DNA of 64,000 nucleotides from Candidatus Chryseobacterium colombiense (GCA_029203185.1 CP119310.1:3106001-3170000); one strand, 5' to 3'; shown: positions 28,839 through 38,743, counted from the first letter of the stretch. The notes: generated by a model not told the origin, from the letters alone. Made by a program: numbers and translations.

Positions 28839-28877
28839 TTGCAGAATTCCTTTGGTAGTGTTAAATTTATATCTTTG
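28839..28877 (+). promoter_or_regulatory. Promoter region of the mre operon
   Basis: TTG at 28839-28841 is 20 nt from TAAATTTA at 28862-28869; an overlapping TATCTTTG follows at 28870-28877. Either could be the -7 element for mreB. Confidence 0.5.
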
Positions 28878-28906
28878 TAAATCTTTAAAAAAATCAGAAG
28901 TAAAAT

Positions 28907-29932
28907 ATGAGTTTATTCGATATGTTTACGCAAGAAATTGCGATAGACCTAGGTACAGCTAATACCCTTATCATCCATAATAATAAAATTGTTATAGATC
29001 AGCCGTCAATTGTAGCAATTGAACGCTCTACGGGTAGGCCGATTGCTGTAGGAGAACAGGCAAAACATATGCAGGGGAAAACTCATGAGGATATTAAAAC
29101 AATTCGTCCGTTGAAAGATGGGGTTATTGCAGATTTTCATGCTTCTGAGCATATGATTAAGGAGTTTATCAAAAAGATTCCTGGAATTAAGGGTAAATTT
29201 ATTCAGCCTGCATTAAGAATTGTAATCTGTATTCCTTCCGGAATTACGGAGGTTGAAAAAAGAGCGGTAAGAGATTCAGCTCAAAAAGTAAACGCTAAAG
29301 AAGTACGTTTGATTTATGAACCAATGGCTGCGGCAATAGGGGTTGGAATCGATGTTCAAAAGCCTGAAGGTAATATGATTATCGATATAGGTGGAGGTAC
29401 TACGGAAATTGCTGTGGTTGCTTTAGGAGGTATCGTTTGTGATAAATCTGTGAAAATTGCAGGGGATGTATTTACAAATGATATTGCTTACTATTTAAGA
29501 ACACATCATAATCTTTATATTGGAGAAAGAACTGCTGAAAGAATCAAAATTGAGGTAGGATCTGCAGTTGAAGATTTGGAAGTTGATATTGACGATATTC
29601 CGGTTCAGGGTAGAGACCTTATTACAGGTAAGCCAAAAGAAATTATGGTTGGGTATAAGGAAATTGCAAGAGCTTTGGATAAATCGATCATCAGAATTGA
29701 AGATTCTGTAATGGAAACCCTTTCTTTAACTCCGCCGGAATTGGCAGCGGATATTTACAAAACGGGTATTTATCTTGCAGGAGGAGGTGCATTATTAAGA
29801 GGTCTTGCGGACAGGCTGCACAAAAAGACAGGTCTTCCTGTTTTTGTGGCAGAAGATCCATTGAGAGCCGTTGTTCGCGGAACCGGTATTGCACTTAAGA
29901 ATATGGATAAATTCAATTTCTTAATAAAATAA
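28907..29932 (+). CDS. mreB: Rod shape-determining protein MreB
   Basis: Bacterial actin of 341 residues that organises the elongation machinery under the inner membrane. The ATPase blocks are clear: IAIDLGTANTLI (phosphate 1), IYEPMAAAIGVG, MIIDIGGGTTEIAV (phosphate 2) and GIYLAGGGALLRGL (adenosine). The N-terminal MSLFDMFTQ may be the amphipathic membrane helix. First gene of mreB-mreC-mreD-mrdA-rodA. Confidence 0.98.
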   Translation: MSLFDMFTQEIAIDLGTANTLIIHNNKIVIDQPSIVAIERSTGRPIAVGEQAKHMQGKTHEDIKTIRPLKDGVIADFHASEHMIKEFIKKIPGIKGKFIQPALRIVICIPSGITEVEKRAVRDSAQKVNAKEVRLIYEPMAAAIGVGIDVQKPEGNMIIDIGGGTTEIAVVALGGIVCDKSVKIAGDVFTNDIAYYLRTHHNLYIGERTAERIKIEVGSAVEDLEVDIDDIPVQGRDLITGKPKEIMVGYKEIARALDKSIIRIEDSVMETLSLTPPELAADIYKTGIYLAGGGALLRGLADRLHKKTGLPVFVAEDPLRAVVRGTGIALKNMDKFNFLIK

Positions 29933-29959
29933 TTCTAACCTTTTTACGAACACATCTGA

Positions 29960-30814
29960 ATGGGATTTTTGCTGAGATTATTTTCGAAGAACGCACTTTT
30001 TGTCTTCTTTATATTTCTGCAAATTATTGCTCTGGTTCTGATATTTTCTAGAAATGCAATGCAAAGATCCTGGATTGCCGGGCAGTCTGCTGCGTTGAAT
30101 TCCTGGGTTTCCGGATATATTGATGAAGGGGTTTCATATCTTAAATTAAAGCAGATCAATGAAGATCTTGTTGCTCAAAACAAATCTTTAATGATGGAGC
30201 TGTACGGAAAGCAGGGCGCAAAAAATCCTGTCTTCAGAAAAGTTCACGACACTTTGGGGGGCGGACAGATTTATACCTTCGTAGATGGTGAAATTGTTTT
30301 CAACAGTATTAACCGAAGAAATAATTACTTTACCATCAACAGAGGAAAAAGAGATGGAGTGTATCCGCAAATGGGTGTGATGGCACCAAAAGGAATTGCA
30401 GGTATTGTGATCAACTCTACAGATAGCTATGCTTTGGTTCAGTCTGTTTTGAGTGTGAATAAAATCAGAATCAACGCTGCATTGAAAAACTCTGGTTATT
30501 TCGGGACATTAACATGGAATGGAGATAATTCTCGCGTTATGCACCTTGCTGATGTTCCCAAATATGTTGCCTTAAAGATCGGAGATACCGTAGTTACGGA
30601 CGGAAAGTCGGCAATTTTTCCTAAAGGAGTCATGATAGGGACTGTTGCTGGATATTCTGTAGATAATAAGACTGGTTTCTGGGATATTTCCGTTGAGCTA
30701 AGTGAGAAAATGGGAGCACTGAACAAAGTATATGTGGTTAAAAACCTGAAAAAAGCTGAGGTTCAAAAGATTCAAGATACAATGCAAGCTGTAATAAAAA
30801 AGGAAAATGATTAG
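29960..30814 (+). CDS. mreC: Rod shape-determining protein MreC
   Basis: Periplasmic scaffold of the elongasome (284 residues) with an N-terminal membrane helix (FVFFIFLQIIALVLIF), a coiled-coil stretch (about residues 55-85) and the beta-domain with TINRGKRDGVYPQMGVMAPKGI and GIVINSTDSYALVQSVLS. Its end overlaps the mreD start by 8 nt. Confidence 0.96.
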   Translation: MGFLLRLFSKNALFVFFIFLQIIALVLIFSRNAMQRSWIAGQSAALNSWVSGYIDEGVSYLKLKQINEDLVAQNKSLMMELYGKQGAKNPVFRKVHDTLGGGQIYTFVDGEIVFNSINRRNNYFTINRGKRDGVYPQMGVMAPKGIAGIVINSTDSYALVQSVLSVNKIRINAALKNSGYFGTLTWNGDNSRVMHLADVPKYVALKIGDTVVTDGKSAIFPKGVMIGTVAGYSVDNKTGFWDISVELSEKMGALNKVYVVKNLKKAEVQKIQDTMQAVIKKEND

Positions 30815-31313
30815 CAGAACATTATTTACGGATATATTAATCATGATTTTTCTGGTTGCATTACAAATTTTTGTATTGAACAGGATTACGCTATTCGGTA
30901 AATATACTCCGGTGTTGTATCCGGTGTTTGTCATGTTCTATCCTTTTTTTAGAAATAAATTTCAGTTTTTAGCTTTAAGTTTTTTAATGGGTCTTGCGAT
31001 CGATACGTTTTTACAGTCAGGAGGAATCAATGCTTTTGCAACTACTGCAATCGCCTATTTCAGAACTTTAATTTTCAGAACTTCTACGGATACTTCTACA
31101 GATTTTTTCTCTTTTCAGTCCTTACAATGGGGGCAGTTTTTGCTGTTTCTTTTTTCAAGTATCTTCTTGCATCAGCTTTTAGTACAGTATATCGAATTCT
31201 TTAAGTTGAGCAGATTTTTTGAAATATTACTTAATGTGTTGGTAACAAGTATAATTTCGTTTATATTTATAGTTATATATGCATTAATATTTAAAATCAA
31301 ACAGAAAGTTTGA
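30807..31313 (+). CDS. mreD: Rod shape-determining protein MreD
   Basis: Small polytopic membrane protein (168 residues) of the elongasome, about five hydrophobic helices. Sequence similarity in MreD is low; the call rests on length, hydrophobicity, the FLMGLAIDTFLQSGGINAFA segment and position between mreC and the PBP2 gene. The last 4 nt overlap the TTG start of mrdA. Confidence 0.92.
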   Translation: MISRTLFTDILIMIFLVALQIFVLNRITLFGKYTPVLYPVFVMFYPFFRNKFQFLALSFLMGLAIDTFLQSGGINAFATTAIAYFRTLIFRTSTDTSTDFFSFQSLQWGQFLLFLFSSIFLHQLLVQYIEFFKLSRFFEILLNVLVTSIISFIFIVIYALIFKIKQKV

Positions 31314-33352
31314 ATACGCGTTATTTAAAGATTTTTTCCGTTCTTGTAGTTATAGCCTTGATTTTCGTGGCTAGACTTTCTTATTTACAGTTGTTTACAG
31401 ACCGTTATGCTCTGAATGCAGCCAATACTTCTATTAAAATTGAATATGTTATTCCACAGAGAGGAGTCATTTTTGACAGAAATGGAAAAATTTTGGTGGG
31501 AAATCAGCCTGCCTATGAAATCTCATTTACACAGGCATTAATGAAACCCGATTTTGATACTCTAGGGTTTTGTAGTTTAATGAAAATTACGAAGCCAGAT
31601 TTTATTAAAAGAATAGAGCTTATTAAAAAAGAAAAATATTATTCCAAACTTACTCCAATGACTTTCATTAAGGATTTGAGTAGAGAGGATATTGCAAGAG
31701 TTCAGGAGATTATTTTCAAGTATCCTGCGTTCAGTATCGTATCAAGACCTCAGCGTCAATATGAAGTTTCTACTTCCGGAAACCTTTTAGGATATACGAG
31801 TGAAGTCAATGAACGTGAAATTAAAAAGGATTCTCTTTATTATCTTCCGGGCGATTTCATAGGAAAAACAGGAATTGAAAAATCTTATGAAAAAGAGCTT
31901 CGTGGAGTGAAGGGAATGAAGTATATCCAAAAAGATATTAGACTCCGAAATGTTGGTCCTTATAAACAGGGCTCTTTAGATAAAGAAGTTGTAACGGGAA
32001 AAGATATTACGCTCACTATAGACTATGATCTTCAGAGAATAGCAGAAGAGATGATGGTCAATAAACATGGTGCCATAGTGGCATTAGATCCTAATAACGG
32101 AGAAGTTTTGGTTTCAGCTACAGGTCCGGATATAGATCCGAATCTTTTTACAGGTCCTAACAAATCTAAAAATCTTTACGCGCTGTCGAAAGATACGGTT
32201 TACGAAAACAAACCAACTTTTGATCGTTCACTACAGGCAGCTTATCCTCCCGGATCTACATTTAAATTACTGACAGCTTTGGCAGCAATGCAGATGGGAG
32301 TGATGGATGAGAAAACAATTTTCCCTTGTGGAGGTGGTTTTTTTTACAGAGGGAAAAGAATTAAAGGTCACGGAGGAGCAGAACCGCTCATTCCGTCCAT
32401 TCAGGTTTCTAGTAACTGTTTCTTCACGTATGCATTCATAGCGATTATTAAAAAATATCCGGGAAATCCCTCAAAAGGAGTTGATGAATGGAAAAAGATT
32501 ATGAGTAGCTTCGGCGTAGGGGAATTTTTAAATAATGATTTTGCGGTAGGAGCAAGAGGAAGGATTCCTTCAGGTGATTTCTATGAAAGACGCTTTAAAG
32601 CCATTATGAAAGCAAGCGGATCGCAGAGAACTGATTTTAAAAATTGGGACGAAATGCCTACCGGAGCAATCTACAACGGAATGGGGCAGGGAGATGTTCT
32701 TGTAACACCTATTCAATTGGCTAATTACGTTGCGGCAATTGCCAATCGGGGTTGGTATTATACTCCTCATATTGTAAAATCTATTGACGGTAAGCCAAAT
32801 CCTGATCCAAGATTTAAAGTAAGACATCAGACTTTAGTAGATAAAAAACATTTTGAGCCTGTTTTAAAAGGTATGGAGGCTGTTGTACTTCGTGGAACGG
32901 CGGCAGGTCTGAAATCTCAGGATTTCACTCAGTTGGCTAAAACAGGTACGGCGCAGGTGCCTCAGGGAAAAGATAATTCGATTTTTGTTTTGATTGCTCC
33001 TGCAGATAAGCCCAAAATTATTGTTGCGGCTGTAATGGAGCATGCCGGTTTCGGTGCTACATGGGCGGGACCAGCCTGTACATTAATTGCTGAAAAGTAT
33101 CTGACCGGAGACATAAAAAGAGATTATCTTTATAAAAAAATGGTGACAGCCAGTTTCATGCCTGAATATAAAAGACAATGGATTGCTGATTTGAAGCGTA
33201 AAGGTCTGTATAAAGAACCCAAACCCGATTCCATAAAGCTAAAAAGAATGCGGGATAGCCTAAACTTTATTAAAGAGCAGAAAGCTAAGCTGCAGAAGAA
33301 ACTGGACGAAAAAACAAAAAGTACTAACAACACTAAAAAGGTAAAACAATGA
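31310..33352 (+). CDS. mrdA: Penicillin-binding protein 2 (elongation transpeptidase)
   Basis: Class B PBP of 680 residues working with RodA in side-wall synthesis. It begins with a signal-anchor (IFSVLVVIALIFVARLSYLQLF) and the dimerisation domain (VIPQRGVIFDRNGKIL). The active-site motifs are STFK near residue 316, SSN in IQVSSNCFF, and KTGTAQ. The C-terminal 60 residues are a Lys-rich extension. The start is a TTG at 31310 overlapping the mreD stop; no better start is available upstream. Confidence 0.96.
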   Translation: MNTRYLKIFSVLVVIALIFVARLSYLQLFTDRYALNAANTSIKIEYVIPQRGVIFDRNGKILVGNQPAYEISFTQALMKPDFDTLGFCSLMKITKPDFIKRIELIKKEKYYSKLTPMTFIKDLSREDIARVQEIIFKYPAFSIVSRPQRQYEVSTSGNLLGYTSEVNEREIKKDSLYYLPGDFIGKTGIEKSYEKELRGVKGMKYIQKDIRLRNVGPYKQGSLDKEVVTGKDITLTIDYDLQRIAEEMMVNKHGAIVALDPNNGEVLVSATGPDIDPNLFTGPNKSKNLYALSKDTVYENKPTFDRSLQAAYPPGSTFKLLTALAAMQMGVMDEKTIFPCGGGFFYRGKRIKGHGGAEPLIPSIQVSSNCFFTYAFIAIIKKYPGNPSKGVDEWKKIMSSFGVGEFLNNDFAVGARGRIPSGDFYERRFKAIMKASGSQRTDFKNWDEMPTGAIYNGMGQGDVLVTPIQLANYVAAIANRGWYYTPHIVKSIDGKPNPDPRFKVRHQTLVDKKHFEPVLKGMEAVVLRGTAAGLKSQDFTQLAKTGTAQVPQGKDNSIFVLIAPADKPKIIVAAVMEHAGFGATWAGPACTLIAEKYLTGDIKRDYLYKKMVTASFMPEYKRQWIADLKRKGLYKEPKPDSIKLKRMRDSLNFIKEQKAKLQKKLDEKTKSTNNTKKVKQ

Positions 33353-34578
33353 AGTGGGCAGAAGGAATAGATAAACTAGGTCTGGGGTTGTATTTTCTGC
33401 TTTGTATTTTTGCCATTGCGAATATTTACAGTGTTGACCAAAAACTGGGTGAGAAGCAGCTTGTTTTCTTTTGCATCTCGCTGTTTGTTGGGCTGGTTAT
33501 TTTTGTGGGTAGAAGTAAGTTCTTTGAAAATATGTCGGGAATCATTTACATTGGAGGGGTTTTGCTTCTTATTGGTTTGTTCCCGTTTGGAAAAGAAATT
33601 CTCGGACAAAAAAACTGGTACAAATTCGGGAGTTTTACCATGCAGCCGGTGGAGTTTGCCAAAATAGGAACGGCACTGATGTTGTCAAACTACGTCTCAG
33701 GGCCGGAATTTAATTTAAATAACAGAAAATCATTACTCACCACTTTAGCCATTATAGGAATTCCTGCGGCTGTCGTATTGGCTATTCCGGATGTGGGATC
33801 CATGTTGGTTTTTATAGCATTTTTCATTGCATTATACCGTGAAGGTTTAAGCGGGATGCTATTCGCTGTCGGATTTCTTTTTGCAGGAGTTTTCCTGGTT
33901 TCTCTAGCTGTTCCCCCTATTTATGTAGTGATTTCGATATTGGTTATTGTAGGAGGCTGGATTGCTCTCAATTATTATAAAATGTCCTGGAATGTTATTT
34001 CAATTTCCAGCATTGTAGGATCTGTTCTTGTTTTGTGTGGCTTGGCTTTTGGTTCTCCTTATATTTTAGAAAAACTGCCAAAACACCAAAGAGAAAGAGT
34101 TGAAGTTCTTTTTAAAGGGGAGAAAGCATTTAGAGATACTTCCGGGTACAATTTGCTCTATTCGAAGACGGCAATTGGTTCAGGAGGTCTTTTAGGAAAA
34201 GGATACCGTGAAGGATCCGTTACTCAGGGAAAATTTGTTCCGGAACAGGAAACCGATTATATTTTCTGTACAGTGGGAGAAGAATGGGGCTTTGTAGGGA
34301 GTTCTGTCTTGATTCTTTGTTACATGATTTACATAGGAAGGATCTATTATCTTGCAGAACGACAAAAGTCCTCATTTAATCGTGTCTTTGGGTATTGCTT
34401 TGCTTCGATCCTTTTGATGCACTTTTCGATCAATTTAGGGATGGTAATGGGGCTCTTTCCAACAGTTGGAATTCCTTTGCCATATTTTAGTTACGGAGGA
34501 AGTTCATTGCTTGCCTTTTCTATTATGACTTTTATTTTCTTTAAACTGAACTATTCCGATAAGAATAGCTTGGTTTAA
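33349..34578 (+). CDS. rodA: Rod shape-determining protein RodA (SEDS glycosyltransferase)
   Basis: SEDS-family peptidoglycan polymerase, 409 residues, about ten transmembrane helices. Family blocks are visible: FTMQPVEFAKIGTALML, IPAAVVLAIPDVGSMLVF with the conserved Asp, FVPEQETDYIFCTVGEEWGF and FPTVGIPLPYFSYGGSSLL. Its ATG overlaps the mrdA stop codon by 4 nt, as expected for this pair. Confidence 0.97.
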   Translation: MKWAEGIDKLGLGLYFLLCIFAIANIYSVDQKLGEKQLVFFCISLFVGLVIFVGRSKFFENMSGIIYIGGVLLLIGLFPFGKEILGQKNWYKFGSFTMQPVEFAKIGTALMLSNYVSGPEFNLNNRKSLLTTLAIIGIPAAVVLAIPDVGSMLVFIAFFIALYREGLSGMLFAVGFLFAGVFLVSLAVPPIYVVISILVIVGGWIALNYYKMSWNVISISSIVGSVLVLCGLAFGSPYILEKLPKHQRERVEVLFKGEKAFRDTSGYNLLYSKTAIGSGGLLGKGYREGSVTQGKFVPEQETDYIFCTVGEEWGFVGSSVLILCYMIYIGRIYYLAERQKSSFNRVFGYCFASILLMHFSINLGMVMGLFPTVGIPLPYFSYGGSSLLAFSIMTFIFFKLNYSDKNSLV

Positions 34579-34639
34579 CCTTAAGTAAGTCTAATCAATT
34601 ATTTTACGAAATAACTACAAAAATAAATCATAAAGCTTT

Positions 34640-35221
34640 ATGAAAGAGGCTTACATCCTAGATCAAACTTTTGAGAATATATACTTTACTCAACAACCTC
34701 TGGAGAAAGGTGAATATGATAACTGTACTTTCAGAGATTGTAGTTTTGAATATATCGATCTTTCAGGATTCAATTTTAATGATTGTGAGTTCATAGATTG
34801 TAACTTGAGTATGGTAAAACTCTTAGGAACTGCTTTTCGGGATGTTAATTTCAAAGGATGTAAAATGTTTGGGCTTCAGTTCAATGACTGCAATGAATTC
34901 GGGTTGTCTTTTAGATTTGACGAATGTTTCTTAAATAATTCTGTCTTTTATCAAACATCAATTAAGAAGACTATGTTTAAGGATTCAAAGCTTATTGAAG
35001 TTGATTTTACGGAATGTGATTTATCCGGAGCTGTATTTAATGCCTGCGATTTATCCGGAGCTGTTTTTGACAATACTAATCTTGAAAAAGCTGATTTGAG
35101 GACATCCGTTAACTATTTGATAGATCCGGCTCAGAACAGGCTTAAAAAGGCTAAATTTTCACTCTCTGAAGTTTACGGTCTTCTTTATAAGTTGAATATT
35201 GAAATTGATAAGAATAGTTAA
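34640..35221 (+). CDS. Pentapeptide-repeat protein
   Basis: Cytosolic protein of 193 residues made of a right-handed quadrilateral beta-helix: units such as CDLSGAVFNACDLSGAVFDN and TNLEKADLRTS repeat the A(D/N)LXX pattern with F or L at the centre. The C-terminal LIDPAQNRLKKAKFSLSEVY is common in the family. Some relatives protect DNA gyrase from quinolones (Qnr, McbG), but no evidence here decides that. It lies 61 nt after rodA and could be part of the same transcript. Confidence 0.85.
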   Translation: MKEAYILDQTFENIYFTQQPLEKGEYDNCTFRDCSFEYIDLSGFNFNDCEFIDCNLSMVKLLGTAFRDVNFKGCKMFGLQFNDCNEFGLSFRFDECFLNNSVFYQTSIKKTMFKDSKLIEVDFTECDLSGAVFNACDLSGAVFDNTNLEKADLRTSVNYLIDPAQNRLKKAKFSLSEVYGLLYKLNIEIDKNS

Positions 35222-35264
35222 TAATATATGGATTCTTAAAACTTCGTCTGATACATTATAAGAA

Positions 35265-35292
35265 AAAAGCCTTCAAAATTTTGAAGGCTTTT
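35265..35292. terminator. Bidirectional terminator
   Basis: Perfect stem AAAAGCCTTCAAAA / TTTTGAAGGCTTTT between the converging pentapeptide and NlpC/P60 genes. Confidence 0.88.
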
Positions 35293-35317
35293 CATTATTT
35301 AAATCAATTATTTAAAA

Positions 35318-36031
35318 TTAAAAACTTGTTCCGTTTGATACTGGAGTTATTGCAGCTAAATTATTATAAGCCTCACCGTTTTCATTGATGATTCTTTTTG
35401 CAAATCTGAACTTAGGTCCCCAATAAGAATCGTTAAGAGAAGAAACCATTACTCCTTTTGAAGTGGCAGCATGGATAAACATTACTTCTCCGTTTTCAGA
35501 AACGCTTTCAACAATTCCTACGTGAGAAATTCTTCTGCCATGAGAGAAGAAAATCAAATCCCCTTTCTGTAAATTCTCTTTTTCTACTTTTTCTCCTTCT
35601 TGTGCCTGAGAAGATGCTACTCTTGGTAAGCTAAGACCTGCTGCTGCACCGAAAACTGAAAGAACGAAGGCTGAACAGTCAATTCCGTTTCTTGTTGTTC
35701 CTCCATATCTGTAAGGCGTTCCTAAATAAGTAGCAGCTTCAGATAAAATGTTGTCGATTGTTGTATTGTGTTTGATTGCTTTTGCAATCTCAGAATTTTT
35801 AACCGCGTTTTTCGCATTGGCAATAGATACCGCTTTTTCAGCAAGGAAAGAATCAATTAATCTTTGCTTATCAAGCTCTGCTTTCTTAGGATCGAAAGAA
35901 GCAAGTTTGGCATCTGTTTTGTATTCTTTTGTATAAGTTGCTGGTTTTGAAACTACATAATTTGTAACACAAGATTGTAATGACATTGTAGAAACTACAG
36001 CAACTAAATAAAACAAAACTCTTTTCTTCAT
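35318..36031 (-). CDS. NlpC/P60 family cell-wall hydrolase lipoprotein
   Basis: Lipoprotein of 237 residues (lipobox LQSC near residue 21) with a C-terminal C40 peptidase domain. The nucleophile Cys is in YRYGGTTRNGIDCSAFVLSV, the His in RRISHVGIV and the third polar residue in MFIHAATSKG. It should cleave peptide stems of peptidoglycan from the periplasmic face of a membrane. Monocistronic, with TATTTTTG at 36083-36090 as -7 element. Confidence 0.93.
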   Translation of the reverse strand: MKKRVLFYLVAVVSTMSLQSCVTNYVVSKPATYTKEYKTDAKLASFDPKKAELDKQRLIDSFLAEKAVSIANAKNAVKNSEIAKAIKHNTTIDNILSEAATYLGTPYRYGGTTRNGIDCSAFVLSVFGAAAGLSLPRVASSQAQEGEKVEKENLQKGDLIFFSHGRRISHVGIVESVSENGEVMFIHAATSKGVMVSSLNDSYWGPKFRFAKRIINENGEAYNNLAAITPVSNGTSF

Positions 36032-36082
36032 ATATATTTGATTATCCGTGTTAAAAGGAATAGTTATTTTTCAAAAGCATTA

Positions 36083-36090
36083 CAAAAATA
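36083..36090 (-). promoter_or_regulatory. -7 element of the NlpC/P60 gene
   Basis: TATTTTTG on the minus strand, 52 nt upstream of the start codon. Confidence 0.5.
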
Positions 36091-36472
36091 AAGATTCCCA
36101 TAAAAAGACCCCTGATATGATAATTGTCAGGTTCTTTATTTAACACATTTTAACATATTATTTAAGTATGTTAAAGAAAAACAAACCGTAACCGCCTATT
36201 TTAGGTGAGTCTACGGTTTTTTTTATTAAGATTCTTTAACATAATTATTATAGATTATTCCTATCACAGGATTTTTATAAATTTTAAATGAAGAAAATGA
36301 ATTATAATTTTTGTTAATGAAAGCTTGATTAATAGCCTGTTTAAACAATTTAACTCTAATATTCTACACTTGCTTAAATTTCAGCTTTTTTAAAATTGAG
36401 TTTTGGGGTATTGTATTCTTTTTAGGGTTAAATTTCTAAGGTTTTTAAATAAACTTATATGACATTTTAAAC

Positions 36473-36502
36473 AAAAAAACACCCCGATAAATCGAGGAGT
36501 TT
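36473..36502 (-). terminator. Intrinsic terminator of glnN
   Basis: Read on the minus strand, AAACTCCTCGA pairs with TCGGGGTGTTT (one T-T mismatch and one G-T pair) and is followed by T7. Confidence 0.75.
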
Positions 36503-36526
36503 CACTAATATGGAACTTTACAAATG

Positions 36527-38722
36527 TTATTTTGTAAACAACATTTCTCTGTATTTTGTCATTGGCCAAAGTTCATCATCCACCATCATTTCAAGATTGT
36601 CTGATGCTTCTCTGATGATGTCGAATAAAGGTTTTACTTTGTTACAGTAAGTTTCTGCCTGTTTTTGGCTGTCTGAGACCGCTTTTGCAGCTTCTCTAGC
36701 TTTGATTAAGTCTTCAACACCAACTTTAATTTTAGATACGTTTTCAGAGATGCTTGTAATTAAGCTCATTTGCTCTTTCGCTAATGATTTGAATTCTTTA
36801 TCTCCAAAGATTTCTTTAAGACCTTTTACGTTCTCGATTAATCTGTTCTGATAGTTTAAAGCTGAAGGAATAATGTGGTTTCTTGCGATATCACTTAAAA
36901 CTCTTGCTTCAATATCGATAACAGTAGAATATTTTTCTAACTTAATTTCGTTTCTCGCTTCAACCTCTCTGTGCGTGAAAATTCCCATTTCTTCATAAAG
37001 GGCCAGGAATTTTTTATCCATTTCCTGCTTAAGAGCTTCCGGAGTAGTTTTTAAGTTGTTCAACCCTCTCTTTTTAGCTTCTTTTGCCCAGTCGTCAGAA
37101 TATCCGTCACCTTCAAACATAATGTTTTTACACTGCTTGATGTATTCTCTCAATACGTTGAAGATCGCTTCGTCTTTTTTAAGACCTGTTTCAATTAAAG
37201 CATCAACTTCTTTTTTGAAATCGTTTAATTGTTTTGCCGCGATCGTGTTCATTACCGTCATAGATTCAGCACAGTTTGCTGCAGAACCTACCGCTCTGAT
37301 CTCGAATTTATTTCCAGTAAATGCGAATGGAGAAGTTCTGTTTCTGTCAGTATTATCCAACAGAATTTCAGGAATTTTTCCTACTACATTTAATTTTAGA
37401 TCTGTTTTTTCGTCCGGTGAAAGTTTTCCTTCTGTTACTTTTTCAAGCTCTTCCAATACTCTGAACAATTGGCTTCCGATGAATACAGAAATAATTGCCG
37501 GTGGAGCTTCGTTTGCACCTAATCTGTGGTCGTTACTTGCAGATGCGATACTTGCTCTCAACAAATCTGCATATTCGTGAACCGCTTTGATTGTATTTAC
37601 GAAGAATGTTAAGAACTGTAAGTTTTTCTTAGGGTTTTTTCCAGGGCTTAAAAGGTTTTCTCCTGTATCTGTAGCTAAAGACCAGTTGTTGTGCTTTCCA
37701 CTTCCGTTTACGCCTGCGAAAGGTTTTTCGTGGAATAAAATGTGGAAATGATGTCTGTGAGCAATTCTAGCCATTACGTCCATCAACAAAGAGTTGTGGT
37801 CAACAGCAACGTTTACTTCTTCAAACATTGGAGCCAGCTCAAATTGGTTTGGAGCCACCTCGTTGTGTCTTGTCGTTACAGGAATACCCAATTTCATACA
37901 TTCGATTTCCAGCTCTTTCATGAAGTTCATTACTCTTGTAGGAATTGAACCGAAATAGTGGTCATCTAATTGCTGTCCTTTTGCAGGAGAATGTCCAAGC
38001 AAAGTTTTACCTGTTAATACAAGGTCCGGACGAGATTGATACAATGCTGAATCAACCAGGAAATATTCTTGCTCCCAACCTAAAGTAGGAGTTACTTTTG
38101 TTACATTTTTGTCGAAATACTGCATTACGTTGGTTGCAGCTTCGTCTACCGCGTTCAAAGCTCTTAAAAGAGGGGCTTTATAATCTAAAGTTTCTCCTGT
38201 GTAAGAGATAAAAATAGAAGGAATACAAAGTGTGGTTCCCATAATGAATGCCGGAGAAGTAGGATCCCAAGCTGTATAACCTCTTGCTTCGAAAGTGTTT
38301 CTGATTCCTCCGTTCGGGAAAGAAGAAGCATCAGGCTCCTGCTGAATCAATAAGTTTCCGCTGAATCTTTCGATCGCTCTCCCTCCTTCGATGGGTGTGA
38401 AGAAAGAATCGTGCTTTTCTGCAGTTGTCCCCGTCAAAGGCTGAAACCAGTGTGTGTAGTGAGTCACTCCTTTGCTCATTGCCCAGTCTTTCATAGCTAC
38501 TGCTACCTGATCTGCAATGTGCCTTTGGATTTTAGTTCCTTTTTTCATTGCATCCAAAATAGATTGGAATGCTTCTTTTGTTAAATATTCTCTCATTGTT
38601 TCTTCTGAGAAAACATTCTGGCAGAATAATTCTGACAATTTCATAGGAACTTCCACAGAGTTATCTCTTCTAAAGTCCTTAAATGGTAAAGTTTCTAACG
38701 CTTTGAATCTTAAAGTTGACAT
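36527..38722 (-). CDS. glnN: Glutamine synthetase type III
   Basis: Ammonium-assimilating enzyme of the large GSIII class (731 residues, usual for Bacteroidetes). Blocks seen: EVPMKLSELFCQNVF at the N-terminus, GWEQEYFLVD, TTRHNEVAPNQFELAPMFEE, FAGVNGSGKHNNWSL and NRTSPFAFTGNKFEIRAVGS. I start at ATG 38722 (MSTLRFKALETLPF); the upstream in-frame start would lie in the promoter region. Monocistronic, with a promoter at 38744 and its own terminator. Confidence 0.96.
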   Translation of the reverse strand: MSTLRFKALETLPFKDFRRDNSVEVPMKLSELFCQNVFSEETMREYLTKEAFQSILDAMKKGTKIQRHIADQVAVAMKDWAMSKGVTHYTHWFQPLTGTTAEKHDSFFTPIEGGRAIERFSGNLLIQQEPDASSFPNGGIRNTFEARGYTAWDPTSPAFIMGTTLCIPSIFISYTGETLDYKAPLLRALNAVDEAATNVMQYFDKNVTKVTPTLGWEQEYFLVDSALYQSRPDLVLTGKTLLGHSPAKGQQLDDHYFGSIPTRVMNFMKELEIECMKLGIPVTTRHNEVAPNQFELAPMFEEVNVAVDHNSLLMDVMARIAHRHHFHILFHEKPFAGVNGSGKHNNWSLATDTGENLLSPGKNPKKNLQFLTFFVNTIKAVHEYADLLRASIASASNDHRLGANEAPPAIISVFIGSQLFRVLEELEKVTEGKLSPDEKTDLKLNVVGKIPEILLDNTDRNRTSPFAFTGNKFEIRAVGSAANCAESMTVMNTIAAKQLNDFKKEVDALIETGLKKDEAIFNVLREYIKQCKNIMFEGDGYSDDWAKEAKKRGLNNLKTTPEALKQEMDKKFLALYEEMGIFTHREVEARNEIKLEKYSTVIDIEARVLSDIARNHIIPSALNYQNRLIENVKGLKEIFGDKEFKSLAKEQMSLITSISENVSKIKVGVEDLIKAREAAKAVSDSQKQAETYCNKVKPLFDIIREASDNLEMMVDDELWPMTKYREMLFTK

Positions 38723-38743
38723 ATAGGTTAATTTTTTACAGGG

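Larger units (their letters stand above)
28531..28906. other. 376-bp divergent intergenic region between hemA and mreB
   Basis: No coding potential beyond ATG-initiated peptides of about 20 codons was seen. It holds the outward promoters of the hem and mre operons at its two ends and A+T-rich DNA between them. Confidence 0.6.
36032..36526. other. 495-bp intergenic region with several hairpins
   Basis: No gene was recognised. On the minus strand it holds, in order of transcription, the glnN terminator (36473-36502), a hairpin at about 36184-36222 (ACCGTA arms, T run on the plus strand), a second T-tailed hairpin at 36103-36137, and the -7 element of the NlpC/P60 gene (36083-36090). The two middle hairpins are not explained by a known gene and could bound a small RNA. 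Confidence 0.5.

Noticed and set aside
37056..37580. 174-codon open frame on the plus strand
   Set aside because: It lies fully inside glnN on the opposite strand, has no recognisable domain, and glnN is strongly conserved.
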